This document shows, one piece after another, positions 53,762 to 63,433 of a stretch of 64,000 nucleotides of DNA (position 1 is the stretch's first letter; each line of letters starts with the position of its first letter). The notes beneath the pieces were generated by a model. That model was given only the letters and a program-made list of their open reading frames with translations. It was not told the DNA's origin and made no database searches. Position numbers and translations under genes: made by a program. The DNA is from Candidatus Kirkpatrickella diaphorinae. GTDB lineage: Bacteria; Pseudomonadota; Alphaproteobacteria; Acetobacterales; Acetobacteraceae. Where the stretch lies: the NCBI RefSeq assembly GCF_025736875.1, contig NZ_CP107052.1:1042001-1106000 (forward strand), given 5' to 3'.

Positions 53762-56230
53762 TTAAAATTGCTGACCAAAACCGAAACGAAGCGGGTAAAG
53801 ACGGTCGTTTCTGGATTTTCTGATCGGGACGGCGGCATCGATATTTACCATACCAAAGGGACTCTTCCAGGTGATGCCGAAACCTGTCGAGACGCGCGGC
53901 GTCATACTATTGCCGGAAATTGGCGTGTAATTACTGTCACTCGGGTTTGTGTGACGTTGACGCAGGCGCAGCCCGGAGAGGCTACCCGCATCAATGAAAT
54001 AACGCCCTGAAATGCCGATTGCGTCTCCCGCGGGGAGCGGGAAATTAAGCTGCGCAGATGCCGTGTAAATGAAGCGCCCCCCGATCAGATCTTCCTGACC
54101 GGCAATCGGGCGATATTGCTTCTGGCCGTTCACGTAATAAAGCTCATGGGCTGAGCGCGGCCCGGCACCACCTTGCAGGAAGCCACGAAGATTGGCGCCC
54201 CCAAGATAGAAGTTGTCGATGATGCTGACATCGCCGCTTTTGCTCCAGTCCCCCATATAGCCCGCACCGGCTTTAAACTGCAGGCCCCAGTCATGCGTGC
54301 CGGTCAGGCTATCGAGCGGAACGTAATATTCCCCGTCCGCTTTCGCGCGGGCATATTTGACATTGCCACCAAGCCCCGCGAAATCCCCGGTAGCGCGCAA
54401 GACAAAGCCGCGGCGTGGCGTCATGCGATTATCCCGCCGGTCATATGACAGGGTCGTGCTCAACTGGGAAAGCAGAGACCAGCCAATGGACTGCTGAACA
54501 TAGATTGATGGCACATAGGCGTAATCATTATTCTTCGTCGCATATTTGCTGAGGTAACTGCCGACACTGACATGACGGTCAATCAGGGAGTAGCTCCAGG
54601 ATTGCGAGAGATAATTATTGAATGCGTAGCCGAACCGGAACGTCATACCGATCTGATCCTGATTATAGGATTGATAGGTCTGGTTCGTGTTCTGAATCCA
54701 GAAAATATCTGCGCCCGCAACAATATTGCGCCCGAGGAAATACGGGTCCGTGAAGGAAACGTTCGCCTGCTTCTGCCAATAGGCGATTGAGCCGGACACA
54801 CCGGCATCCATGCCCGTGCCGAGGAGATTATGCTGCTTGACGGAGCCATTCCCGATCGGCCCGACATCCGTTGCGTACCCGCCACCGAGTGAGAATTCTC
54901 CGGTCGGCTTCTCAACCACATTCACGCCGATATTCGATTTATCGGGTGCTGAACCCTGAGATTGATCGACGGAGACTGATTTGAAAAAGCCGAGATCCTG
55001 GAGGGAGGCTTTTGAGTATTTCTTATCGAAAGGCGTATAAGGGTCGCCCTCTGCCATGGGCAGTTGGCGCCGGATCACATCATCTTTTGTGACCGTATTG
55101 CCGTTAATATCAATCCGCTCAACATAGACTTTCGGACCTTCCATGACTTCGAATAGAAGGTCGACCGTCTTTTTCTCAGGGTTGCGGGCGATATCCGTGC
55201 GCACCATCGCGAAGGGATGGCCGCTCGCCTGAAGCTTCTCCTGCATGCTCGTCGCATTTTTACTGATCGCCGTGCCATCATACCATTGATGGGGAAAGAG
55301 TTCGAGATACTTCGTGACATCCTCTTTTTTGACGTGCTTGAGGCTTGAGCTGACATCCATCTTACCGATGTGATAGCGCGGCCCTTCATGCACGGTGAAC
55401 GTGATGATGAAGTTCTTGCGATCAGCAGAGAGTTCCCCCGTCGCATTCTCCAGGCGGAAATCAACATAGCCATTATGGAGGTAGAAGCGCCGCATAAGCT
55501 CCGCATCGTACTTCATGCGCTCAGGATTATACTCATCGGAAGAGGAGAAAAAGCGGTACCACTCCGTCTCTTTCGAAGAGATGACGGAAGCAAGACGCGC
55601 CTGCGAGAAAGCCTTATTGCCGACGAAAACAACCTTATAAACAAGCGTCTGGCGCGACTCATTGATTTTATAGATGACGTCAACACGATTATGGGAAAGC
55701 TTGATGATCTGCGGGATGACGGTCGCCCCGTAACGCGCCTTTGACGCGTATAGATCCAGCAGCTTCTGACGATCGGCGGCGGCGGCCTGCGACGAGAAGA
55801 CAGCACGCGGGCGCAGGGCGACTTCCTTCTGGAGATCGGCATCCTTGACCGCGCTGTTCCCTTCAAAGGCAATGCGATTGACGATCGGGTTTTCAACGAC
55901 ATTGACGACGAGTTCATTCCCCGCGCGGTTGATCGTCACATCGCTGAAGAGACCTGTCGCGTAAAGCGTCTTCAAGGTGCGGTCAATTTCATCCGCACTG
56001 AACCGATCCCCAGGTTGCACAACCATGTAGGACAGGATGGTGCCTGTCTCGATACGGTGATTGCCCTTGACGGTGATGACTTCAACCATATCGGAACGCC
56101 CATGGGCGCGCGCGGCACGACTCGCCTCCGCGTCAGAAGAGTCGCGACGGGCGAGCGCATCTTCCGACACGTTGGATAAGATGCAAATCGAAGCCATTAG
56201 GACGAGGCGCTTACACGTCAAGATGCACAT
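53762..56230 (-). CDS. bamA: Outer-membrane assembly factor BamA
   Basis: Omp85 protein that folds beta-barrels. N-terminal signal region, five POTRA domains (about 50-450, the first at VEVITVKGNHRIETGTI), then a 16-strand barrel including the NFYLGGANLRGF lid-type motif, ending in RLYPLRFGFGQQF with the terminal phenylalanine. 822 residues. The ATG given has GGAG only one base upstream; a TTG three codons on has the same site at nine bases and is perhaps the real start. Confidence 0.95.
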   Translation of the reverse strand: MCILTCKRLVLMASICILSNVSEDALARRDSSDAEASRAARAHGRSDMVEVITVKGNHRIETGTILSYMVVQPGDRFSADEIDRTLKTLYATGLFSDVTINRAGNELVVNVVENPIVNRIAFEGNSAVKDADLQKEVALRPRAVFSSQAAAADRQKLLDLYASKARYGATVIPQIIKLSHNRVDVIYKINESRQTLVYKVVFVGNKAFSQARLASVISSKETEWYRFFSSSDEYNPERMKYDAELMRRFYLHNGYVDFRLENATGELSADRKNFIITFTVHEGPRYHIGKMDVSSSLKHVKKEDVTKYLELFPHQWYDGTAISKNATSMQEKLQASGHPFAMVRTDIARNPEKKTVDLLFEVMEGPKVYVERIDINGNTVTKDDVIRRQLPMAEGDPYTPFDKKYSKASLQDLGFFKSVSVDQSQGSAPDKSNIGVNVVEKPTGEFSLGGGYATDVGPIGNGSVKQHNLLGTGMDAGVSGSIAYWQKQANVSFTDPYFLGRNIVAGADIFWIQNTNQTYQSYNQDQIGMTFRFGYAFNNYLSQSWSYSLIDRHVSVGSYLSKYATKNNDYAYVPSIYVQQSIGWSLLSQLSTTLSYDRRDNRMTPRRGFVLRATGDFAGLGGNVKYARAKADGEYYVPLDSLTGTHDWGLQFKAGAGYMGDWSKSGDVSIIDNFYLGGANLRGFLQGGAGPRSAHELYYVNGQKQYRPIAGQEDLIGGRFIYTASAQLNFPLPAGDAIGISGRYFIDAGSLSGLRLRQRHTNPSDSNYTPISGNSMTPRVSTGFGITWKSPFGMVNIDAAVPIRKSRNDRLYPLRFGFGQQF

Positions 56231-56361
56231 TCTCCGATTATGACAATCTCTGAGACAAGGTCATCCCAGATAATTGCGTGTTTTGCAATGCGGTCCGCGC
56301 CAAAACGGCCTATTTTATGCCCAATATGTCGCAGCTTGTGACGATGCGCCCTGGCGCGGCG

Positions 56362-57450
56362 TCAGGCACCGCGCAGCCATCGAAAAAGCCCGATATTCAG
56401 CAGGTCATTAAATGTCGAGAAGAGGAAGAGCGCTGCGATGAGCGCGAACCCGACATAATACGCCATTTCCTGCAATTTCCGCGGGACGGGTCGCCGCAGG
56501 ACCGCCTCAAACGCGTAAAAGACCAGCCGCCCGCCATCCAGGATCGGGATGGGGAAAAGATTGATCAGGCCGAGATTGATCGAAAGCACCGCCATGAAAT
56601 TCAGGAGGCTCGCAACTCCCAGATGCGCCACCTCACCGGAAAGCTGCGCGATGCGGATGGCACCCCCGAGCTCCCGCGAGCTTCGTTGCCCTGTCAGCAT
56701 CTGGCCGACGCCCTGCAGAGTCTGCACAGTAACATCCCAGACCTGCTGCGCACCCGTGACGACGGCATCTTTCAGGCTGAGCGGCGCGCCAGGCTGGAGC
56801 TTGAAACTCACCCCCATCATCCCTGCATGGGCGGTATCCTTCGCTGCCGGGTCCCGTCCGATCGTGATGGGAAGGGTCAGGATTTGTCCTTCCCGGCGGA
56901 CCTGCAAGGTCGTCACCTCACCCGCCCGCTTGGAAGCTTCGGCGCGGACATCGCCCACATTCAGCATTTTGAGGCCGCCAATGGCCGTGATGACATCGCC
57001 CGTCTTCACCCCTGCCCGTGACGCGGCGCTGTCCGGCAGGATCTGCGCGATGCGGTCACTCAGCTTTGGCTGACCGAAAAAGCTGAATAAAGCGACGTAA
57101 AGGATGAAAGCGAGGAGGAAATTGAAGAGCGGCCCCATGACAATGACGAGTGCGCGGGAGCCAACTCCCTTCTCATGAAAGGTTCTACCCTTTTCCCAAG
57201 CGGCCTGTTGCGCTGGTGTGGCATCCTCAGGCCCTTCAAAGCCATGCGGTTTGACATAGCCCCCCAAAGGGATGGCGCTGATGCACCAGGCCGTGCCGGT
57301 CCGGTCATGCCACGTCCAAAGCTTGGGCCCGAACCCGATTGAGAACGTATCCACTTTAATACCGCGCCATTTAGCGGCGAGGTAATGACCTAATTCATGA
57401 ATAAAAACCAGGACATCGAGAACAAAGGCAAAGGCAATAAGAATGTGCAT
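56362..57450 (-). CDS. rseP: Site-2 intramembrane zinc protease RseP
   Basis: Inner-membrane M50 protease that trims anti-sigma factors and signal-peptide remnants. The HELGH zinc motif lies at about 19-23 and the third ligand in the C-terminal NLFPIPILDGGRL segment. One PDZ domain is visible (about 130-205, IAQILPDSAASRAGVKTGDVITAIGG). 362 residues, with the single PDZ shorter than the two-PDZ enteric form. ATG chosen over a GTG one codon earlier. Twenty-six bases after dxr. Confidence 0.93.
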   Translation of the reverse strand: MHILIAFAFVLDVLVFIHELGHYLAAKWRGIKVDTFSIGFGPKLWTWHDRTGTAWCISAIPLGGYVKPHGFEGPEDATPAQQAAWEKGRTFHEKGVGSRALVIVMGPLFNFLLAFILYVALFSFFGQPKLSDRIAQILPDSAASRAGVKTGDVITAIGGLKMLNVGDVRAEASKRAGEVTTLQVRREGQILTLPITIGRDPAAKDTAHAGMMGVSFKLQPGAPLSLKDAVVTGAQQVWDVTVQTLQGVGQMLTGQRSSRELGGAIRIAQLSGEVAHLGVASLLNFMAVLSINLGLINLFPIPILDGGRLVFYAFEAVLRRPVPRKLQEMAYYVGFALIAALFLFSTFNDLLNIGLFRWLRGA

Positions 57451-57476
57451 CACAGTGTCGATCTCACTTGAGGTAG

Positions 57477-58682
57477 TTAAATATGAGGAGAAACATCGGC
57501 GCGTCGGGTCACGGGCCGATCCCGCTTTGAGATGCAGCTTTGGGCGCGCTTGCGGGCCTCCGCGTCCCAGTGAAGCACTGCATCCAGGCTTTCAATGGCT
57601 GGTGCGCCAAGTTTTTCAAGCGTGTATTCAATGACTTCCGCAATATCGAGAAAGCCGATCCGACGCTGAAGGAAGCTCTCCACCGCCACCTCATTCGCGG
57701 CTGAGTAAATTGTCGGCGCACCATGACCGGCGCGAAGGGCCTGCCGGGCGAGACGGAGCGCCTTGAAACGCGTTTCATCCGGTTTTTCAAAACTCAGCGT
57801 CGCCAGCTCAGCAAGGTCAAGACGCGGGGCTTTCGTCGCGAGGCGTTGATGGCCGCCCAGCGTGTGCGCGATTGGCACGCGCATATCATTGGCGCCAACA
57901 TGCGCGATCAGGCTGCCATCCCGATATTGCACGAGTCCATGCACTGCGGATTGCGGGTGCACGAGCACATCGATCCGCGCATCCTCAAGCTGGAAAAGCC
58001 GCGCCGCCTCAATCACCTCAAGCCCCTTATTGGCCATCGTGGCGGAGTCGATCGTGATTTTCGCCCCCATGGTCCATGTCGGGTGTTTCAGCGCCTTTTC
58101 CGGCGTTGCGCGGCGCATCTCCTCCAGATCAGCCCGTATGAACGGGCCGCCCGATGCGGTGAGGATGATTTTTTCGACATCCTGCGCGTCATTGCCCTGT
58201 AGACATTGAAAAATCGCATTATGCTCTGAATCGACAGGCAGTAATGTCGCACCCGCCTTTTTGACGACGCGCAACATGACATCGCCCGCACTGACAAGCG
58301 CTTCCTTATTGGCGAGGGCGATGTCCCGCCCATTGGCCGTCGCTGCCAAAGTTGGCTCAAGCCCCGCGGCGCCGGTGATGGCCGCCATCGTGTAATCCGC
58401 CGGGATGGACGCCGCTTCGATAACCGCCTGACGCCCTGCCATGCATGTCGTTTCCGTGCCCTTCAAAGCGGATTTGAGCGCACCGAGAAGGGCCTCATCA
58501 TGAATGACGGCATATTCTGCCCGTAACTCACGCGCCTGTTCCGCCAGGAGGGCGACATTGCGCCCGCCGACGAGGGCCCGTACGTGATAAAGCGCGGGCT
58601 GTTCCTTGATCAGCGCGATCGTTGAACAACCGATACTGCCCGTGCTTCCCAGAATGGTGACGCTGCGTGGGGGGGTGGACAT
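57477..58682 (-). CDS. dxr: 1-deoxy-D-xylulose 5-phosphate reductoisomerase
   Basis: Second enzyme of the MEP isoprenoid route, giving methylerythritol phosphate with NADPH. The NADPH loop GSTGSIGCST is near the N-terminus; metal and substrate residues lie in VDSEHNAIFQCLQG and TMGAKITIDSATMANKGLEVIEA. 401 residues. The ATG used follows a TTG with slightly better spacing to GGAG, so the start may be one codon earlier. Confidence 0.95.
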   Translation of the reverse strand: MSTPPRSVTILGSTGSIGCSTIALIKEQPALYHVRALVGGRNVALLAEQARELRAEYAVIHDEALLGALKSALKGTETTCMAGRQAVIEAASIPADYTMAAITGAAGLEPTLAATANGRDIALANKEALVSAGDVMLRVVKKAGATLLPVDSEHNAIFQCLQGNDAQDVEKIILTASGGPFIRADLEEMRRATPEKALKHPTWTMGAKITIDSATMANKGLEVIEAARLFQLEDARIDVLVHPQSAVHGLVQYRDGSLIAHVGANDMRVPIAHTLGGHQRLATKAPRLDLAELATLSFEKPDETRFKALRLARQALRAGHGAPTIYSAANEVAVESFLQRRIGFLDIAEVIEYTLEKLGAPAIESLDAVLHWDAEARKRAQSCISKRDRPVTRRADVSPHI

Positions 58683-58716
58683 CAAAATACAACTCCGGTC
58701 GTAAAACGAAAGAAGA

Positions 58717-59568
58717 TCATGGCAGAATAGCCGAAATCAGATCCTGCCAGGCGGAGAGAAACGCGAAACACCAGAGGGGCTGATGGGTCACGCCAATGGT
58801 CAGCAGGGCCGCAAAAGGCGCCGCGACGAGGAGCCCGTCCAGACGGTCAAGAAGCCCCCCATGCCCCGGGATGAGACGCCCGGAATCCTTGACGCCCAGC
58901 CATCTTTTGGTCGCACTTTCCGCCATATCACCTGCCTGCGCCACCATCCCGAGAAAAGCCCCGGTAAGAAATCCGCCAAAGAGGCAACCGGGTGAGAAGA
59001 TGACTGCCCAGATCAACCCGACAAGGGCGGCGCCGGATAACCCGCCCAGCGCGCCTGACCATGTCTTGTTCGGCGATATGCGCGGGGCCAGCTTCTTGCC
59101 ACCGATGAGGCGGCCGGCAAGATAGGCGAAACTGTCGCTTGCCACCACGACGGTGACAACAAACCCCGCATGGATCAACCCGGTTTCCGGCCAGAAACGA
59201 AGATAGACAAGGCTTGAGACACCGAGGCAGATCGGCACGATCAACCCCAGGCAGCGCCAACCGAAAATCCATGACACGCTGCAGACATAGATGATCTCGC
59301 TCCATGCGCCGCGTTGCGCCATGGCGACGCAGATGACGGGCCAGGCGCAGAGGAGGACACGACGCCATTGCGATATGTCATCCCCTGACTGTGACAGCAT
59401 GGTCGCGCCCTCATAGGCAAGCCCGGCACCGAGCAACGCCATCGCAAGTCCGAAGATCACCCCCCCTTTGATGAGCACGAATGCGGCAATCGGAATCATG
59501 ACCGCGGCGGAAAGAAGGCGTGATCGAAGATCGGACCAATGCCCTGACTGAGCCTGTCCAGTTTTCAC
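58717..59568 (-). CDS. cdsA: Phosphatidate cytidylyltransferase
   Basis: Makes CDP-diacylglycerol for all phospholipids. About eight membrane spans; the CTP transferase signature is near the C-terminus (SATKRWLGVKDSGRLIPGHGGLLDRLDGLL, about 228-256). 283 residues. Overlaps the uppS stop by four bases. Its product pathway feeds phosphatidylethanolamine, the PmtA substrate. Confidence 0.94.
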   Translation of the reverse strand: MKTGQAQSGHWSDLRSRLLSAAVMIPIAAFVLIKGGVIFGLAMALLGAGLAYEGATMLSQSGDDISQWRRVLLCAWPVICVAMAQRGAWSEIIYVCSVSWIFGWRCLGLIVPICLGVSSLVYLRFWPETGLIHAGFVVTVVVASDSFAYLAGRLIGGKKLAPRISPNKTWSGALGGLSGAALVGLIWAVIFSPGCLFGGFLTGAFLGMVAQAGDMAESATKRWLGVKDSGRLIPGHGGLLDRLDGLLVAAPFAALLTIGVTHQPLWCFAFLSAWQDLISAILP

Positions 59569-60329
59569 TTACATGCCTCCTCATCAAGCCGCCCACCATA
59601 ACGCCGCTCACGTGAAGCGTAATCAGAGAGGAGCTGCTCAAAATGATTTTCCGTAAAATCGGGCCAGAAAACATCCAGAAAGGCCAGTTCGGAATAGGCG
59701 CTTTCCCAAAGCAGAAAATTGGAGAGACGCTGCTCCCCACTTGTCCGGACAATCAGGTCCGGGTCAGGAAGGCCATGTGTCTGGAGGCAGGAGGCAAATT
59801 GCACTTCCGTGATCGTGGCGGGGTCGATCTTCCCCTCGGAGGCCATGAGGGCCAGCTTGCGCGCCGCCTGCAGCACGTCGCTCCGCGCGCCGTAGGAAAG
59901 CGCAAGGACGAGTGTCAGGCGCTGATTTCGGGAAGTCAGTTTTTCCGCCCGGCGGATTTCATCCGCGAGATCCGTCTCGAAACGCGATAATTCTCCGATG
60001 ACGCGCAACCTGACGCCTTCCGCGTGAAGTTCCGCCACTTTATGGCGCAGATAGTACCTCAGAAGCGCCGTCAGATCACTCACTTCATCCGGCGCGCGAC
60101 GCCAGTTCTCGGAGGAAAACGCATAAAGGGTCAGGAAGGAAACACCGTGCTCCAGCGCCGCCGTCACGCAGCGCCGCACCGCGTCCGCGCCCGCGCGATG
60201 CCCGAAAACCGTCGGTTTTTTGCGCGTGCGTGCCCAACGCCCATTGCCATCCATAATGAAAGCAATGTGGCTTGGCTTCGCGATGCGCGTCTCGCGGGTC
60301 CGGACAGGCTTTGTTGACACGATGGGCAC
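59565..60329 (-). CDS. uppS: Undecaprenyl diphosphate synthase
   Basis: Cis-prenyltransferase making the C55 lipid carrier for peptidoglycan and O-antigen. The catalytic Asp is in IMDGNGRWA; the FSSENW and RTSGEQRLSNFLLW segments and C-terminal region are normal. 254 residues with a 20-residue basic N-terminal extension. Nine bases downstream of frr. Confidence 0.95.
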   Translation of the reverse strand: MPIVSTKPVRTRETRIAKPSHIAFIMDGNGRWARTRKKPTVFGHRAGADAVRRCVTAALEHGVSFLTLYAFSSENWRRAPDEVSDLTALLRYYLRHKVAELHAEGVRLRVIGELSRFETDLADEIRRAEKLTSRNQRLTLVLALSYGARSDVLQAARKLALMASEGKIDPATITEVQFASCLQTHGLPDPDLIVRTSGEQRLSNFLLWESAYSELAFLDVFWPDFTENHFEQLLSDYASRERRYGGRLDEEACK

Positions 60330-60338
60330 GTTGGGCTC

Positions 60339-60905
60339 TTATACCTGCTTGATTTCCTTTTCCTTCTCGGCAAGCGTCTCATCAACCGTTTTAATGAAGC
60401 GATCCGTCAGTTTCTGCACAGCGTCTGACCATGTCTTCATGTCGTCCTGGCTGATATCGCCTTTCTTCTCACGATTTTTGATCTGCTCCATACCGTCCCG
60501 GCGCACGCCGCGGACGGAAATACGTGCATTTTCCGCATAGCGCCCCGCCGCGCGGGCCAGCTCCACCCGGCGTTCTTCCGTCAATTGCGGAATCGGCACG
60601 CGGATCGTCTGGCCATCGGAAGCCGGATTGAGCCCCAGCCCTGCATCACGTATGGCGCGCTCCACAGCGCTGACCAGCGTCTTATCCCAGACGGAGACGG
60701 TCAGCATCCGGGCTTCCGGCACCGCGATTGACCCCACCTGGGTCAAAGGCACCTCACTCCCGTAAGCCTCGACCCGCACAGGCTCAAGCAGGTTGGGACT
60801 GGCGCGGCCCGAGCGCAGACCGGAAAGGTCACGTCGGAAGCTGTCAATCGCGCCCTCCATACGACGGGTCAGATCGTCCTGTAGCGCGTCAAGTCCGGTG
60901 GACAT
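60339..60905 (-). CDS. frr: Ribosome recycling factor
   Basis: Splits post-termination ribosomes with EF-G. The 188-residue L-shaped protein has [26 protein letters not shown] in domain II and ends in a helix with [19 protein letters not shown]. Its start is 44 bases after pyrH on the same strand. Confidence 0.96.
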   Translation of the reverse strand: MSTGLDALQDDLTRRMEGAIDSFRRDLSGLRSGRASPNLLEPVRVEAYGSEVPLTQVGSIAVPEARMLTVSVWDKTLVSAVERAIRDAGLGLNPASDGQTIRVPIPQLTEERRVELARAAGRYAENARISVRGVRRDGMEQIKNREKKGDISQDDMKTWSDAVQKLTDRFIKTVDETLAEKEKEIKQV

Positions 60906-60949
60906 GGTTGTTTCTCCTCCTCGAAACCTCTTTTACTTCGTGGGGGCTT

Positions 60950-61669
60950 TTATACCGCCGCGTCAATCCGCGTAAATGGCCCCTTCCCGCGCATGACATC
61001 CTGAAATGCACCAGGCGCGTGAATATTGAAGACAATGATCGGCAATCTATTTTCTCGCGCGAGGGAAATCGCGGCCGCATCCATCACATTGAGGTCGCGT
61101 GAGAGGACATCCATATAGGTCAATGTGTCATAGCGCTTGGCGGCCGTGTCTTTTCTCGGATCGGAGGAATAGACACCATCAACCTGCGTACCCTTGAATA
61201 AGGCATCGCATTCCATCTCACTCGCGCGCAGGGCGGCCGCCGTGTCCGTTGTGAAAAACGGATTGCCCGTCCCGGCCGCGAAAATCACGACTCGCCCTTT
61301 ATCCATATGGCGCACGGCGCGACGCCGGATATAGGGCTCCGCAATGGCGGACATCTGAATGGCGGACATGACGCGCGTATCCACTTCGAGGGCTTCCAGC
61401 GCATTCTGCATCATCAGCGCGTTGATGACCGTTGCGAGCATACCGGCATAATCGCCCTGTGTGCGGTCCATCCCCTTTGCCGCCGCCGCTACACCTCGGA
61501 AGATATTTCCGCCACCGATCACCAGACAGACCTGCGCCCCCTGCTGCGCCACCTCCGCCACATCCGCCGCGATGGCTTTGACAACCGTCGGATCGATCCC
61601 GAAAGACCCGTCACCCATCAGGGCCTCACCGGATACTTTCAACAATACGCGACGGTAGGGAAGGGTCAT
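60950..61669 (-). CDS. pyrH: UMP kinase
   Basis: Hexameric bacterial UMP kinase of the amino-acid kinase fold, 239 residues. N-terminal [19 protein letters not shown], and the triphosphate-contacting [13 protein letters not shown] segment are intact. It heads the pyrH-frr-uppS-cdsA-dxr-rseP-bamA run; rpsB and tsf, the common upstream partners, are not here. Confidence 0.96.
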   Translation of the reverse strand: MTLPYRRVLLKVSGEALMGDGSFGIDPTVVKAIAADVAEVAQQGAQVCLVIGGGNIFRGVAAAAKGMDRTQGDYAGMLATVINALMMQNALEALEVDTRVMSAIQMSAIAEPYIRRRAVRHMDKGRVVIFAAGTGNPFFTTDTAAALRASEMECDALFKGTQVDGVYSSDPRKDTAAKRYDTLTYMDVLSRDLNVMDAAAISLARENRLPIIVFNIHAPGAFQDVMRGKGPFTRIDAAV

Positions 61670-61756
61670 GATGTCTCGAGCCTCTCTTGCTTGTCAGATC
61701 ACTTTAATCAGATTTCCGTCTCTCTTAAAGCGCCCTCCCTTTTGTCACAAGGCCCG

Positions 61757-62647
61757 TCAGCTATCGTCCAGCCCGATGGCACGCAGGCGCGCGCCCTCCT
61801 CATCCCACTTCGCACGTTCCTTGACGTTCAGGAACAGATGGCAGGGTCGCTCCAACAAGCGTGTCAGATCCTGACGGGCGCGCAATCCGATGCTTTTGAT
61901 TTTCTGCCCGCCATCACCGATCAATATGGCCTTATGGCCGGCGCGGGATACGTAAATCGTGACGTCGATACGGATCGAGCCATCCGGACGCTCCTGAAAA
62001 CTCTCCGTCTCAACCGTCGCCTGATAGGGGATCTCCTCATGCGTCTGCATGAAAATCTGCTCTCTCACCAATTCAGCGGCAAGCAGGCGGTCGGGTAGAT
62101 CTGTCAAGTCATCCGGCGGGTAAAGATAAGGCCCCTCCGGCAGCGCCTTCGCCAGGGCCTCTATGAGATCGTCAACGCCATCTCCTTTACGTGCACTGAC
62201 CATAAAAAGGTGCTCGAAAGACAGGGACGCGCGCAATTCGTCCGCTAAGGGCAGTAAGGCGGCGCGCGGCACCGCGTCGGTTTTATTCAGCACCACCCAG
62301 CAGCGTCTCTTCTGCGCCGCGAGCGTGTCGATGATGGCGCGCAGCTCCTCTGTCATGCCCGCGCGAGCATCAATGAGAAGCACGGTGACATCCGCATCCT
62401 GCGCCCCCGTCCAGGCGGCTGAGACCATGGCGCGGTCCAGCTTGCGGCGTGGTTTGAAAATACCCGGCGTGTCCACAAGCAGGATCTGCGCCTCACCCCG
62501 CATCAGGATCCCCATAATCCGGAAGCGCGTTGTCTGGGCCTTGGGGCTGACGATAGATAATTTCGCGCCTGCCATGCGGTTCAGGAGCGTTGATTTTCCC
62601 GCATTTGGCGCGCCGACCAATGCGACAAACCCGGATCGGGTTGTCAT
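61757..62647 (-). CDS. era: GTPase Era
   Basis: Binds the 3' end of 16S rRNA during 30S maturation. G1 GAPNAGKST, G3 DTPG, G4 NKTD are present in the N-terminal GTPase (about 1-170), followed by a KH RNA-binding domain (about 200-290, KAILIGDGGQKIKSIG). 296 residues. Overlaps the rnc stop by four bases. An 87-base gap with a possible promoter separates it from pyrH. Confidence 0.95.
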   Translation of the reverse strand: MTTRSGFVALVGAPNAGKSTLLNRMAGAKLSIVSPKAQTTRFRIMGILMRGEAQILLVDTPGIFKPRRKLDRAMVSAAWTGAQDADVTVLLIDARAGMTEELRAIIDTLAAQKRRCWVVLNKTDAVPRAALLPLADELRASLSFEHLFMVSARKGDGVDDLIEALAKALPEGPYLYPPDDLTDLPDRLLAAELVREQIFMQTHEEIPYQATVETESFQERPDGSIRIDVTIYVSRAGHKAILIGDGGQKIKSIGLRARQDLTRLLERPCHLFLNVKERAKWDEEGARLRAIGLDDS

Positions 62648-63426
62648 GACATATCCTTCTTTAAGTCAGTTTCTCGCCGTAACAGCCGCATCAGGGCCGA
62701 CGCGGCCGCGCTCTCCGCCAGTCTTTTACTGCGCGCCGTGCCTTCCGCACTCAAGGCGAGGGCCGAGACGCGCACAGTGAATTGCGGCGCATGGGACGGC
62801 CCTTCCGTGCGGATCGTCTCATAAACGGGTAAAGTGCGGTCATTTCCCAGAACAAATTCCTGAAGAGCCGTTTTGGGATCTTTCGGCGGTGTGATCTGCG
62901 CTTCCATAATCGACGCCCAGTGACGATGCACGAAGCGCCTGACAGGGTCGAGCCCCCCATCAAGGTATAGCGCGCCGAGAATAGCTTCCATCGCGTCAGC
63001 AAGGACATTCGCAAGGTGGCGGATGCCCGAGCGCTCCTCATGTTCCGCGATATTCAGCATTTCCGACAGGTCAAGCGCTTCGGCCACCGGGGCCAGCGCG
63101 TTGCGTGAGACGAGGGCCGCGTGACGCGGGCCAAGCGCGCCCTCTGTCTCATCCGGAAAGCGCTCCAGAAGCCATTCCGCCACAACGAGGCCGAGGACGC
63201 GATCCCCGATAAATTCCAACCTCTCATTTGAGGCGAGGCTTTGCCGAGGGTCCGCCCGCCGCGCAGGACGTCGCCCACCACCTCGCAGGGCCACGGCGGA
63301 GCGATGCGTCAAGGCACGCTCCAGAAGGGCGGCGTCTTTGAAAACGTAATCCAGACTTGTCTGAAGGCGTGTCAGAGACACCTTCAGATGCGGTGATGGA
63401 AGAGCGGACTTCCTCGGAGACGACAT
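62644..63426 (-). CDS. rnc: Ribonuclease III
   Basis: Double-strand-specific endonuclease for rRNA and regulatory RNA processing. The signature NERLEFIGDRVLGLVVAEWL contains the acidic residues, the second acidic site is ADAMEAILGALYLDGG, and a C-terminal dsRBD occupies about 175-255. At 260 residues it carries a charged insert (GGGRRPARRADPRQSL) before the signature. Between lepB and era, the common alphaproteobacterial order. Confidence 0.93.
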   Translation of the reverse strand: MSSPRKSALPSPHLKVSLTRLQTSLDYVFKDAALLERALTHRSAVALRGGGRRPARRADPRQSLASNERLEFIGDRVLGLVVAEWLLERFPDETEGALGPRHAALVSRNALAPVAEALDLSEMLNIAEHEERSGIRHLANVLADAMEAILGALYLDGGLDPVRRFVHRHWASIMEAQITPPKDPKTALQEFVLGNDRTLPVYETIRTEGPSHAPQFTVRVSALALSAEGTARSKRLAESAAASALMRLLRRETDLKKDMS

Positions 63427-63433
63427 AAATCCG